NCBI GenBank assembly: GCA_025094145.1
Contig: JALLLS010000004.1
Location: forward strand, 620,001 to 684,000
Length of the DNA stretch: 64,000 nt
Origin: Spinellus fusiger
Taxonomy: Eukaryota > Mucoromycota > Mucoromycetes > Mucorales > Phycomycetaceae
Reading direction: 5' to 3'
Shown here in pieces: positions 10,987-23,827 of this stretch; positions within the stretch are counted from its first letter, which is position 1, and each line of letters begins with the position of its first letter. The notes under the pieces are model-generated. The model saw nothing but the letters and a program-made list of their open reading frames with translations, searched no databases and was not told where the DNA came from. The translations under genes and the position numbers were made by a program.

Positions 10987-12490
10987 ATGAGTTTGGTGCT
11001 GATCTCTAAAAGACACATCCTCTTTAGTTCAACTGATACAACATATGAAAAAAACATATACAATGATCTACCCCATGGCCCTATGGAGGGTGTGGACACT
11101 GACTTGGTGTTGGATAAGACAGGAGAGACCACGGAAAAAGAACTATCTTGCGAAACACTAAATCTCAGTGAGAAGAAATTGCCTCTAGAATCGATGACCG
11201 CTCATACTCTGCATAACTTTTTCTGTGAGGTAAGAAATAAATAATATACATGTAAAAAAAAGGGGGAGAAATATCAGTCATGATTGAGTCCTGCTTTGTA
11301 CAACTGTAGATTGAGAAACTGAAAAACCAAATATCCTATGTCAATACTCTGGTTGATGCTATTGACAAGCAACACAATGCAGCTCTATTTTGTTATAATG
11401 AGAAGCAACTTGAATGCATCGGACAAGAACTGAAGGATCTTAAAAATGAAAGTCAACAGTTGAACATGACGATTAGAAACAACTTCAAAGGTAGGACCCG
11501 GAGTCTAATACAAATATATAGATATATATATAAATATAAATATTATAAGAAACACTCAATATGACATACTAGCCATGGAAAAATCCAATGCACAGATGAA
11601 GATGGATCCTGATTTACATATACGACAATCTCAGGTAGATTTATATGATAAAGATACATTGGCTTACAAGGAGTAGACAGAGGCCATAAGAAAGCGGTTT
11701 ATGGATACGATTCAACGGTACCAGAGCATAGAAACACTCTATGAAAGGAAATACAATGAGCGAATTCAGCGACAGATCAGAATAGGTAAACACAAAATAA
11801 ACACAAAATAAACACAAAATAAATGAGAGCCACTAGCTCACACTAGAAAATAGTAAAGCCAGAAGCAACTGAGGAAGAGATAGATCGATGGATGACCATG
11901 GATGAATCACCGCAGATCTTTGCTCAGTCGGTAATTCTATCAACATATATCCATAGAATACTAATGATCACATAGTTAATACAAGCAAGTAAATTTGGAC
12001 ATCTGAATTCTGTCATAACAGAAGTGAGAAATAGACATGGGAATATTCAGTCCATTGAGAAGACAATTCTAGTAAATATCTTCTCATTGAAAGGCTCTTC
12101 TCCTCATTGAACTGATAAATCTATAGGATTTGCATCGATTGTTTATGGACATGTCTATGCTAGTAGAACAGCAGGACGACATATTGGGTCGAGTTGATGA
12201 GTGTGTACAAGACGCATCTTATAATATAGAACAAGGGAATAAAAATATGATAGCTGCCATGTCAAATGCTAAAAAAACACGCAGAGTAAGTCCTTAAAGA
12301 GTAATAGTGCTACTAATGAATGCATGGTATAGAGAAGACGATTCTGTTTAGCCATGGGTCTACTTCTTATGGCCACTTTTGCTGTGATATTAGGGTTCTT
12401 TGTAATTTACAAGGTAACTTGTGAATTAATAAAAGATAACTCATGTTTTTTTTTAATTTTTGATAGGGATGGGGTACCCATCACCGATAG
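10987..12490 (+). CDS. Syntaxin-type t-SNARE (Qa-SNARE, Sso1/Psy1-like)
   Basis: Nine exons: 10987-11229, 11310-11490, 11573-11634, 11677-11785, 11854-11930, 11976-12071, 12127-12285, 12333-12413, 12467-12490. All phases agree and give 343 residues. The order is a divergent N-terminal region, Habc-like helices (about residues 80-215), a SNARE helix containing LVEQQDDILGRVD with the expected central Gln, then a polybasic KKTRRRRR and a C-terminal membrane anchor (GLLLMATFAVILGFFVIY). Such proteins drive vesicle fusion, and the Sso1 class acts at the plasma membrane. The location is inferred, since closeness to Sso1 rather than another syntaxin cannot be tested here. The last exon encodes only seven residues. 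Copy 2 of the CACACC element starts 78 bp after the stop. Confidence 0.85.
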
Positions 12491-12567
12491 ATATCATTCT
12501 AATAGTAACAATGATAAATATAGATAACAATAATAACAATAAATATAATGTTTTTTTTACATGAATA

Positions 12568-13558
12568 CACACCAGGAGATTTTGGGATATATAAAGAAAT
12601 ATCCTGAGAATAAAATCACACTACTATTATGATTGGCTAATATGTTTGAGAAGACCTTTTCGCTGTCTAGATAGACAACTTCAGACTCTGATTGCCTACC
12701 TTAGCATTGACTATTGACTTTGCAATGAAATGCCACAAATATGGATATAAAAGGAAGAAATAAAGCCAATATCACAACTCAGTCACTGCATTTATTGTTT
12801 AACATAATCTGTTATCCTCAAGTCCATAGTATTTGCAGCATAACACTGCTTGAAAGGTGTTTATTATATAACCCACGAGGCTAATTCCAGTGGTCATTGT
12901 CCATAAAATAGATCCAAACTCACTTATATTATGAGCAGTACAGCTATTCATTGACTGGATACCCATAATCACCCCAGCAACTACCTCATTGTAACTGGCA
13001 TTAATGAATAAGGTAATGTGCTATTATCAATAAATAAAAACAAAAAGAGGGAGTGATAGACACTATCCTTAGCTATTTTGCAGGTAAACATGTAAGCAGT
13101 GTCTTCATCCGGGCTTGAGCTCATTGCAATCCACAAGACACTTATTGTATTGTTAATGAATAAAGACTCTTCTCAAGTCAGTCTCAGATTGTCTTCTTCC
13201 TTCTACAATGTCAATTATGTCTAGGATATACTTCTGAGCATAGCTATCTATCTCTTAAGGATAAAGCACAAGGCCTTTAGGGTGTATATTCTATTTCTAT
13301 GAGGAATACACATAGAACATTCGTAACTATAGTAACAACATAGTATTAGCTATACTATTACAATAAACAATTCTATTCATCAACACTATATTCTATTGAT
13401 AATACAACTTGATATTGAGGTATACTACAAAAGGAAACAAATGTTTGGATACTTGCAGACCTTTTAATTTTAAATACAGTTACATAGAACGGGATTATTC
13501 GGTATCGACATAACAAGGTGGTATTACCTCTTGAAGGCCAGAAATATTTTTGGGTGTG
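12568..13558 (-). mobile_element. ~1 kb non-autonomous CACACC-ended transposon, copy 2 (inverted)
   Basis: Flanked by TA at 12566-12567 and 13559-13560. It begins CACACCAGGAG and ends GGGTGTG. It is the reverse complement of copy 3 (18743-19733); both measure 991 bp, and every stretch compared by eye was identical or nearly so. No protein is encoded. The near-identity implies recent movement or gene conversion. Confidence 0.85.
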
Positions 13559-13560
13559 TA

Positions 13561-14524
13561 TCCAATTTCTAATTGATGAATGCTAAGTGATGAGAGAGCT
13601 TATGAATCATGACATGATAAGGGGAAATGTAAAGGACCGGTAATTTGAGTGATAAAGTGAAAAGGGGTGATGAAATAGGAAAGAGTGGTGGAGTAAATAG
13701 AATAGTGATAAATGTGAAGTGTGATGAACATAGTCATCACAAAGGGGATCAAAGTGGAAAGGTAAAAAAAAAGAATGGATGAGAGTGGGAAGACAGAGAT
13801 CAACCCATTGTACTCAGCAATGATTTGTTGAGTGACATAGTATTGATCATCGAGCAAATCCTAAATGCAGGAGCAAGTCAATGCCCTGTCTTTTATATAT
13901 AAATATAATAAGTAGCTATTACCATCAAGTTCACGATCAACTCAAATGCCTGGATCCAGTACATTCAGATATCGCTTCAAAAAAATGGCATAAGAGGCCT
14001 GTTGGTAAAGGGCCTTTTCGCCTTTCAGACAGACGATTCTATGAGCACACGTTCTTTTTTGGTCAATGGAAGTCATACCAATACTATCAATCTTTACTCG
14101 ATACATTCACCAACTTACACAACTGCCTTGGTTGAATATGACATCGCCAAAGTTCCAGGTGTTGGCTTGGACAACAGTAGGAATCTCGTTAATTGTCTAG
14201 GCCATCTAATAAAAACAAGAAGTTAGTTTGTTCCGCATTGCTGCTTTAACCATAAGTACACTTGCCTTGAGGGTGCTTTGCAAAGGTTTTATTGCGTTTG
14301 CCAGAATTGGTTTCTTTATTACCAGTTTCTTCATGGTAATTGTGGAAGAGATAAGAAGAAGTATATGTTAGAGAGATAAGGAGAGGTATATATGAGAGAA
14401 GAGAAGAGTGTGTGAGACTCAAGTATTTATAATGAAATCTGCTTATAACTATTGTTGGTTCTGATTAGATTAGTTAGAAAATAAAATGACAGCTTTATTG
14501 ATTGATATATTTAGTCAATAATGT
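13561..14524. other. Interval between element copy 2 and the DIRS relic; unexplained readings
   Basis: Plus-strand frames at about 14010-14226 (AFQTDDSMSTRSFLVNG..., then YTTALVEYDIAKVPGVGL) and at about 14236-14370 (a hydrophobic reading), and a minus-strand reading with KRNKTFAKHPQGKCTYG, all look protein-like but conflict in frame and strand. They may be relics of a mobile element or host gene. I do not recognise them. Confidence 0.3.
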
Positions 14525-17485
14525 TTGATATCAATATGTAGAATAAAACCTACTTTTTTTTTCATAAGAAAACAAGTCGACCCATTGGTTCTAGAAGTCA
14601 AAGCAATTATGTACATTGAAGAAAAAAGAGCAGACAAAAGTGAACTACTAGAAGAAATATCCACTGTTTTGGAGACAGTACTGTTTCAAGAGCTTCAAAA
14701 TGAAGTCAAGTTTTATAAAATACAAATCCACAAATAGATACACAAGGACTGGACTATCCCATAATCAATCAACAAGAACATTATCTATGAGCACAAGAAG
14801 TACCAATTGGATACCTATCAAGTGGTCGATTCCATATATAAGATAACTGAAAGCATGAAAGCCCAGGCTCAAGAAGCAACAAAAATTTATGAACAACTAC
14901 TTCTCCTCAACAACAGAGGGATAGAATATGGAGAGGATGACAGAGCCCTCTAAGAACATACACTGGAACAAGCCAGACGCCTGGCATTATATAGGTTCAC
15001 CACTACAAGCGTACAAGAAGAAGCCAGAGACTATGCAAAAGCGCTCAAACTACCAGCCAGTCTCTGGTACTTGGAGAATCAGGATGAGTGAGAGGAGAAT
15101 ACAACAACCAACACCATTTGGGTTTTTACGGAAGGGGTCGAGGTGGAACTCTATTTCAACACCAATTACAAAACAACACAAGTACAGAGAAAAACCAATA
15201 AATCCACTTTACAAATATCACCAAAAAAGAGTCCAGAAGAAAACAAATAAACACTTTACAATATCAAAGGCAAATAAACATACAGACACCATTACAAACA
15301 ATGACAGAGCATTACAAGACCACAATAGACGGGATACTACCAGGAGGAAGATTGTCAAAATTCTTACACAACTGGAAGAAGATGACACATCACACATGGC
15401 CATTGTCAATCATTGCATAGGACCACAAACTCCAAGATGGAAGGGGTACCAGCCTTGAGATAAGTCATAGAAAAGAGCAACTACATCTGCCAGCTGGATC
15501 TAAAGGAGTCCTACGTAGTGGCACTAATACACCAGGAAATATTTGACATTCTCACATGAAAATATTGTTTATCAATACCAATCAATGGCCTTTGGAGTAA
15601 GCATAGCACCAAGGGTTTTCTTAAGAATCATGAGATATGCCATCAAACCATTGAGAAAAAAATAATATGTTTAGTCTATTACTTGGAAAACATATGCATC
15701 CTGGAAAAGACAAAGAAAAACATGCAGAAGACACGCAGAAGGCATGCAGAATACATGTAACTTCATTATAAGACACTTACCCAGCCTGGGTTTTCTATTC
15801 AATACAAAGAGAATGCTGATTATAGTACCAGGAGAGATGAGAAAACTCACCCAAAAGATAAAACAAGCACAATAAAGATCATACCAATAGATGACGAGTC
15901 TTCTGGGGAAGATGACTTCTATGACACCGACCATAGGAGAGGCCCTACTACACATCCGATTCCTAGAACGAGATCTAGCAAGGTGCCTACAGAGAAACAG
16001 GCAGAACTGGGAACGCCCTTATCCATTATCACCATCTGGCAAAGAATAACCCCAATGGTGGATGACCTTTGCAATGAAGAACGGATTGCCAATTCAAACA
16101 ACGCAAATGAAGACACTGACAATAACAATACATATAGATGCATTGGACTCAGGATGGAGTGTCAAGTCCACTCATAGAAATACATCAGGATTCTGGACCA
16201 AAGAAAAAAAAAGAACACTCCATCAATGTGAAGGGATTGAAGACGATATACTTTGCATTGAAGTTACATACACAAAAGTACAAAGACACAATAATAAAGG
16301 TATTCTTGGATAACATGACTGTACTGAAATACACAACAAAAGCAGGAGGGACAGCATCAGTACTACTTCAAACATTGGCCTTACAAATACAAGGCATATG
16401 CAACCAATATAACCTGAAAGTTTACTAACAACATATACCATGAGTGGACACTACAGAGGCTGATAAATTGAGCAGGATGATGAAACTATTTTACGAAGCT
16501 GCACTGCCAAAAAACACTTTCCAGTGGCTACAACAATGCTGGGGACCGATGAAGATGGATGTGTTTGCTGCCAGACACAACACGAAACTGAAGACATACT
16601 GGAGCCTGATGCTAGACACAGGAGCAGCAGCAAAAGTAGCAACAGATATGCCCAAAGAAAAGACTATCCATAGCTCCCCCCACGGAAATTGATCCCACGA
16701 GTGATTCAACAGATCCGTCAACAAAAGATACACCAAGCAGTGATGACCACACCCCTATGGCCAACACAATACTGGTTCCTAATGTTACTACAGATGAGAC
16801 AGATGGCACCACCAATAACCTCTACAACAGACCAAGAATGAACCATGATCGCATGGCTATTATCAGGAACAAAAGGCATTCAGAAGGCATTACATAGGAA
16901 ACCCACATATACTTAATAGGGGCAACGAGGACAAGTACAAACAAGGGTTATGATTAGAGATGAAGAAAATAGAGTACCTGGTGCCATAGAAAAGACAAAG
17001 ACCCAAAGGAATACAATATTATATAATTACTGAGATTCTTGATGGACAATGAAGCACACTCTACTCAACACCTGAATGCTATAGGATCATCTATTGCATC
17101 AGTATTTAGAGTAATACATCAAGACCAACCAGACATAGCACAACAAGAAATCATAATTGACTCTTTCAAGTCAAAAAGAAAATCAATAGTGAAGATACCA
17201 CAAAAACAGTATTTACAAACTTAGGGTTTGACTCTGCTAACCAACTATATTAAAGAATACTGGAGATTCTCAGAAGGCCTGTCTATAGAAGAACTACAGC
17301 AAAAAGCAATTATACTGCTGGCCATTACAACAATGGTAATACCTCGATCAGACCTAGGACGCCTACAGTACTAAAACATAGTTTTTGACTTTGAGGATAC
17401 CAAAAGAGACACAAGTAAAGACGACACAACTTGGTGTGTTGGAAGACAAACAATTGTGTCCAACAACAACTCTAGAACTCTTTGA
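14525..17485 (+). mobile_element. Degenerate DIRS-like tyrosine-recombinase retroelement
   Basis: In order: a gag-like region (about 14580-15090, with ARRLALYRFTTTSVQEEARD in a second frame); a reverse transcriptase (about 15470-15760, with YICQLDLKESYVVALIHQE and VYYLENICILEKT); an RNase H domain (about 16120-16480, starting IHIDALDSGW, then INVKGLKTIYFALKL, VFLDNMTVLKYTTKAGG and DKLSRM); a domain with MDVFAARHNTKL; and the start of a tyrosine recombinase (about 17050-17480, SIASVFRVIHQDQPDIAQ, then LGVLEDK). This order is that of DIRS-type elements common in Mucorales. Many stops and frameshifts break it, and the recombinase ends before its catalytic C-terminal motifs. I did not find split or inverted terminal repeats. 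Confidence 0.8.
15460..17485 (+). pseudogene. DIRS-type RT-RNase H and tyrosine recombinase, inactivated
   Basis: The reverse transcriptase motif C, normally YLDD, reads YLEN at about 15678, losing both catalytic Asp residues. RNase H keeps the first Asp (IHIDALDSG) and the Asp of FLDN. The Glu normally in INVKEL is Gly here (INVKGL). Several in-frame stops (for example after CQVHS and before VDTTEADKL) divide the domains. The recombinase part retains the N-terminal core-binding-like region only; the conserved Arg, His-x-x-Arg and Tyr region is absent. It cannot encode a working element. Confidence 0.75.
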
Positions 17486-17739
17486 TAATTAACATTTACG
17501 AATTTTACAACCAAAGATATCTTCCAAGCTTAAAAGATGTATTACAAACTCCTGTTATTTTATCATATCGCTCTCCAACCGTGTGTATGATGTGTCTGTA
17601 TCCTGCTTGCCTACTATCTGTATTTTCCTACACAAGTATACCAGCAATTTTGACATCACTGTTTCTAATACCAATAATGATTTTGAGCTTTTCTTTATGT
17701 TTATATTCGTCTAAATAAACAAGTATCATTTTTGCATAT

Positions 17740-18300
17740 ACTATATATAGACATAGATATATTACTGTCATCAACGCATGAAAGAAAGCCTCATCAAAGC
17801 GCTTGCTTATTACAACACTTGTCCAAGCATTTGTGAAGATGTCCCACAGACCCTCTAAAATCACTCAGTCTCAAAGCTATTAGAAGCCTCACCAATTCTT
17901 GTCATAAGTGTCTCATTTTCAAGAAGCTTTTCTCTTTTAAGCTTACTCTTTACAACAGACCAAAATTGTTTAATCGGGTTAAGCTCAGGGGAGTACAGTG
18001 GAAGAAATAAATATCTATAGCCATAAATTACAATAAGTCTACTAATTCTTTTAATGAAAGTATGCTTTCTTAAATGATAAAATACATTTTTCTATCATAA
18101 AGTTATAGCCTTTTTGGTGGCCTTGGGATCTGACTGAGGCTTCCAAGGTGATTCCAAGTCCAGGTGAGTACTGTAGTCTATGATATTTTGAAAAGGAAAA
18201 CATTTTTTAACTACATCCATAAATATGGGTTTATTGCCCAATGTTTCGATAGCATTCTCCTGTCCATCTTCATAGTATGTTTGTAAGCTCGTTGTTGAAA
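17740..18300 (-). pseudogene. IS630/Tc1-superfamily transposase relic, C-terminal part
   Basis: On the minus strand, about 18000 down to 17880 reads LPLYSPELNPIKQFWSVVKS, then KLKREKLLENETLMTRIGEA. This is the block around the third catalytic acidic residue of IS630-type DDE transposases (PYSPELNPIE-x-W). A frameshift then leads into EGLWDIFTNAWTSV. Upstream (18240-18100) a broken frame reads GNKPIFMDVVKKCFPF and DYSTHLDLESPWKP. The catalytic domain around the second Asp is missing and frames are disrupted, so it is inactive. It lies between the DIRS relic and element copy 3. Confidence 0.7.
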
Positions 18301-18742
18301 AATTAATATTTCAAAAAGTGTGCACTTTTTTCCCGAGGTTGTGCGAATATTTTCTTAAAATGGTGTATAGCTCTTGATTTTGGGCCAATTTTTTTCTATT
18401 GGATTAAGAAAATATGAGTAAAAAAGGAAAACTAGATCGTCTTCTTTGGTAATATCAATAATGAATATGATAAGTTTGAAGTTTCTAATTACTGCCCTCT
18501 GTTAAAGTATAAAAATATAAGAGCACATACCACCAAGGATATATCAGTGGCTATTGTACATTAATATAATCGTTGATAGGAGTATCTTGATTAATAGTGC
18601 CATGAGCTTGAAAATATTTTGAAAAAAATAAAATAAAAACTAATTGAACATGATAGAGGAGAGCAGTACAAAATACAAATTACAAGATTAAACAAACCTA
18701 GGAGTAAGTTCAAGTATGGCCTGTAAAGAATAAAACTTAGTA

Positions 18743-19733
18743 CACACCCAAAAATATTTCTGGCCTTCAAGAGGTAATACCACCTTGTTATGTCGATACC
18801 GAATAATCCCGTTCTATGTAACTGTATTTAAAATTAAAAGGTCTGCAAGTATCCAAACATTTGTTTCCTTTTGTAGTATACCTCAATATCAAGTTGTATT
18901 ATCAATAGAATATAGTGTTGATGAATAGAATTGTTTATTGTAATAGTATAGCTAATACTATGTTGTTACTATAGTTACGAATGTTCTATGTGTATTCCTC
19001 ATAGAAATAGAATATACACCCTAAAGGCCTTGTGCTTTATCCTTAAGAGATAGATAGCTATGCTCAGAAGTATATCCTAGACATAATTGACATTGTAGAA
19101 GGAAGAAGACAATCTGAGACTGACTTGAGAAGAGTCTTTATTCATTAACAATACAATAAGTGTCTTGTGGATTGCAATGAGCTCAAGCCCGGATGAAGAC
19201 ACTGCTTACATGTTTACCTGCAAAATAGCTAAGGATAGTGTCTATCACTCCCTCTTTTTGTTTTTATTTATTGATAATAGCACATTACCTTATTCATTAA
19301 TGCCAGTTACAATGAGGTAGTTGCTGGGGTGATTATGGGTATCCAGTCAATGAATAGCTGTACTGCTCATAATATAAGTGAGTTTGGATCTATTTTATGG
19401 ACAATGACCACTGGAATTAGCCTCGTGGGTTATATAATAAACACCTTTCAAGCAGTGTTATGCTGCAAATACTATGGACTTGAGGATAACAGATTATGTT
19501 AAACAATAAATGCAGTGACTGAGTTGTGATATTGGCTTTATTTCTTCCTTTTATATCCATATTTGTGGCATTTCATTGCAAAGTCAATAGTCAATGCTAA
19601 GGTAGGCAATCAGAGTCTGAAGTTGTCTATCTAGACAGCGAAAAGGTCTTCTCAAACATATTAGCCAATCATAATAGTAGTGTGATTTTATTCTCAGGAT
19701 ATTTCTTTATATATCCCAAAATCTCCTGGTGTG
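18743..19733 (+). mobile_element. ~1 kb non-autonomous CACACC-ended transposon, copy 3
   Basis: Flanked by TA at 18741-18742 and 19734-19735, 991 bp. Same orientation as copy 1 and opposite to copy 2. It begins CACACCCAAAAATATTTCTGG and ends CCTGGTGTG. The subterminal part near the right end (GCCAATCATAATAGTAGTG) is shared with the other CACACC elements in the window and with the right end of the Tc1/Fanzor relic at 28438. Confidence 0.85.
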
Positions 19734-19735
19734 TA

Positions 19736-22067
19736 TGTTGGACTCAGCATCTTGAGACCTATTAGGACCAATACATTAGCAAAGAGCTCGGCTTGAAGTA
19801 AAAGTATATTGACACAGTATTTTCCTCAATATTTGAGTGCAAATTCGTCTAAGGAAAAATAAAATATTCCAATAAATATTTTGTTTTATCTATTAAAAAA
19901 AAGACAACTGTAAATTGAATTTGAGATGTGCATTTTTTTTGTAGATAATTGTGAGTTTGTTTTTAGACAGAGTTAGTTTTGAGACAAAAAAAGATTGGAC
20001 AGTTTACTTGTAAAAGTCTGAATTTTCCTCTAAAGAAAAGAAAACTGTGCTCGATATAGTGATATAAGTGTTATATTCAGAATGCTGAAATATCAGCTTG
20101 TTTGAATCATAGTATACAATTTAAATGCTTTAGGTATTAGGCCCAAATAACAGAAAGAGGCTACTCATATAGAAACTTCATCTCAAGCATTACTTGATAA
20201 ACCGAAATCGATATATTTAATTTAATAATATATCAAAAACAAACAATAAAACAAGTCCTTTTTTTTTACCATATCTTTTCTTTTATCATACATCCTTGCT
20301 CATATGTTATTAGCCTCTAGTGTGTATATTTATTTATCAATAATATGTAAAGAATAAAGGAAGAGTGAATACTACAGCAAGCTTTATCTTCTGTACAGTC
20401 AATAAATATCAACTTTAAGCCAAGGTATAGTTGTAGACTTGTGACTAAGAATATTTTTAACTTTCTTTTTTTGGCTGGAAAAGATGAAAGAAAAAAGTTA
20501 TAGAAAAACAATATTCTAAAAGAAAAACTAAGAGAAATAAAAGAGAAATAGGAAGAAGGCTCTGTTTAGTATATTAGCTGTGGAAAACTCGATAATATTG
20601 TGATTATTCAGACAAGTAGAAAATAACGAGACTGAACAAAGATAATTTTATTAAGTGAAGAGTGGTTCATTATTTATACTTTTTGTGGGTGCTTATCCTT
20701 CAGTGGCATTCTACCTTTTGGTAGTTAATGATTAGTCCATGGCATAGCTTATTGATAGATGCAACCGTATGGTTGGTGTAGATGATTTATCCTATGGTAG
20801 TTTACATAGGTGTAGCTTTATAGTTGTTGTAGCTGTTCTACCTCATGGTAGACTACATTTTGGAGCCTTATGGTTGGTTCATTGAATAAGCACACCATTA
20901 TAGAGCCATCTATTATGTTTTCACTTTTAATTGCCTTTGATAGGTCTTATTTAATCCACTAAGGATTTATAGATGAAGGCAGCTCATTAAGTGTCCGATA
21001 ATAATTTGAGCTTAGAAGGTTGATTTGTAGTTACGACCGATCAGTGAGATGATACAGAGATGTACTATGGTACTTGTGTGCACTCAAGCTTTCATAGAGT
21101 ATTCTGAATGTCACAGCATACTACTCATGTTGACCAATTCATGAAGAATCTTTGGATTGAAGTCGGAACACGACAAATATGCTCAAACACCATTCATGTC
21201 TCCACCATAATGATAAACCTACAAAAGCATATGAACTTTCCTTCTTACTGGAAACCCATATACAGTCATCAGAAAGATAAAACGAAAGACTACGCTCAGA
21301 CCAGAGTACAGGGCCCTTTTAGCACATTAGAGAATCGAGATGAGTAATCCTCTACAAAATAGAATGATATGTGTACAGCCATTTGTAGATTATTATATAC
21401 TCTGTCGTAATCATTAGCCTATAGACAACTAGAGGCTATTGAAAGCAGAAGATAGTTTGAGTTCAACTTGACCAAACTACTTGTGATTGCTTTTTGTATA
21501 GGAAAAAGGAAAATATACCGCAAACTCAAAAAGGATATTGTATGAGATTGACCACTATATTATACCATATATATTATTATATAACCCATAAAAATGAAGA
21601 GCTGCTACGTGTGGATGTTGATGAGTCTCAAACTTCCAAAGTAAATAATACCAACTTCACTCATGATTTGAGTGATTTTTACAAGTAACTGTCCAAATAC
21701 TATATTTTATTTCAAAATGTCTCTAATTTTACCACCGATATATTATTATGAATAGTAGTGTTTAATACTTTATTTTTATATTTTGCTTCCTCTATTCTAA
21801 ATAATCAATAAACTATAAACTATATTTATTATTATGATGACTCTTTTTTCTTTCTTTCTTCATCTAATAAAAGTCTTAATTCCATGTCACTTGAATTCAT
21901 AAAGTTCTTCCAATATAAAAGTGAAATGCGCGATTTTTTTTTTGTATTTATGAATTGTGTAATAAGAAAAAGACAGCTGGATTCAAATTACTTGTACTCT
22001 TTACCCTTTTGCAGTGTACCACAATTTTCTTACCAAACGCACTCGTGCAAATACTTACGAGTATCAA
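19736..22067. other. Gene-poor interval
   Basis: No recognisable gene. Between 20700 and 20890 a loosely repeated unit around ATGGTAG and TAGCTTTATAG appears several times. Short open frames near 21108-21347 and 21494-21688 lack recognisable motifs and are probably chance readings. Confidence 0.45.
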
Positions 22068-22997
22068 ATGACTGAGGTAGAAAAGCCTGATACCTTCACC
22101 CAGCAGATGATGACATTTCTGTCAGATATTCAGAGACAAATGGTAATAATAGGACTCCTCATCCAGGAATTGGAAGCACAAGTCAAGATCAAAGATGACC
22201 TTATTACATCTCTCCAGGCTCAGATCAATGCCAAGAGTGCAGATAATGCACCCAAATCACCTCCCGCCCCTACTCCCACCCCCATCCCCACAGTGAAACC
22301 CACAGCTGCCATAGAAAAGGATACTGCCAATTATGCCAGCATGGCTAAAAAGAATGCTTCCCCACCAAAGAAGACAACAAAGGCCAGAGCAGTGCTTAGA
22401 GCACAAACAGTTTGGGCCTTACAAAAGCCTACTAGGCCCTCAGTATACGACTTTGTATACTTGCCCTGTCGCCGCTACCTCAAGTACGGCCAGATCCGCA
22501 AGATGTTGAGATCACTGAAGATCCAACAGTCACGGATCATAGACATCCACTTCCCAGCGAGGGGTACAATTGCACTGCTTGTACACGGTAGGTTCAAGCA
22601 AGAACTCAAGGAGAAACTCGAGAAATCATAGATCAAGCCACATGCAAGCTTTGATCCAGTAGCTACAACGGTGACTGCAGACCCTAATCTCCAGCAGGAG
22701 TCAGATAGCACCAAGGCTGTAATGGCCCAAAAACTCTTTGAGCAAAGGGTGTCCAACACCTGTCTCCGTGTTCCAACTCATTTAGAGTACAGCATTGCTC
22801 GCTACTTTGGCTCAAGTATTGCCACGTCCCGTCTATCCACCATTGCCTTTGAGAAGCTCCTGGCAGACCTCAAGGCCAAGGCCACAGTCGCCAGCCCTCC
22901 CTCCACCCTTGAAAAAGAAGTCCTCCAGGCATTTGGGTCTGACTTAGCCATGGAAGGAGTCGAGAGAGACAATCAACACACCCAACAAGACTTATAA
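22068..22997 (+). pseudogene. Retroelement ORF1/gag-like gene with one internal stop
   Basis: One frame from the ATG at 22068 is open to 22997 apart from a TAG at 22629-22631. The N-terminal ~60 residues form a coiled-coil-like stretch (FLSDIQRQMVIIGLLIQELE). A Pro-rich linker (PPAPTPTPIPTVKP), a basic tract (YASMAKKNASPPKKTTKAR), and a folded-looking region with RRYLKYGQIRKMLRSL and FPARGTIALLVHG follow, continuing past the stop. This order resembles ORF1 proteins of non-LTR retroelements in Mucoromycota. The segment is clearly more GC-rich than its surroundings. No reverse transcriptase ORF follows, so it appears to be a stranded ORF1 or a derived gene. The assignment is by general character, not a precise motif. 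Confidence 0.5.
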
Positions 22998-23827
22998 ATA
23001 TACAAATCTTTGGTCTATTGAGAAGCTTGTGGGATTAGGCTCAAACTAATGTCTATGTCTGCATCATTATTTTTTCTCATCTCTCATATTTCTCCATTTT
23101 TTTCCTCATTTCAAGGTATTATCTACTCTTATCTTTCTGTTTCTTTTTTTCTTGCATTTATTTTTTTCCACTTTTGTATTTAAAGTGTTTATATGTATAT
23201 CTTAATTGTTCAAAAGTTCTCATAGGGTGGATAATATGCCCAATGTGCGAATAGCAACCAACACCTAAAAATAAAAAAAAATACTTTGAACTGTACCACA
23301 ATTTTCGCTTGACTAATTCACAGGTAAGTAGGATCAATAAAGAGGTGTGAACAATGCTCTGTATAATAAACACACACTAGAAATCCTTCGAATTGACTGG
23401 CTATTTATCAGGTGGCATATGTCCTATGGGTAAGACATGCTGTTCTATAACTCACTAGTGATTCTAATATAATAATGGACTGTGTTGAGGTATGATTAAG
23501 TCTGTGCCAGTGATTATATCAAAGTCCGTGATGGAGTTAGAGGTAAAGAGACAGAGAATGATAGTAAATGTCTCGATGGCTTATGTCTTTTGCACAGCCG
23601 CCTGTGATGTACTTGGGGGCTGGCCATATTGACTGGAAATGGGGTATACCTGTACAGGCGTTTGTAGATGCTGCAAAATGTAGGGTAACTAGTTTGGATT
23701 AAACAACAATAAATACAATGCTAGTTTTATTATTCAAAGATTCAGTCACAATCAACAGTGTATTAAAAAATTGCAAAATAGTAGACATTAGGGAGAGGGA
23801 GAGGGAGAGGGAGAAGGATTTCTATGC
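22998..23827. other. Intergenic interval
   Basis: T-rich stretches at 23070-23160 and a GAGAGG microsatellite at about 23790-23816 just downstream of the hydrolase stop. No gene seen. Confidence 0.5.
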
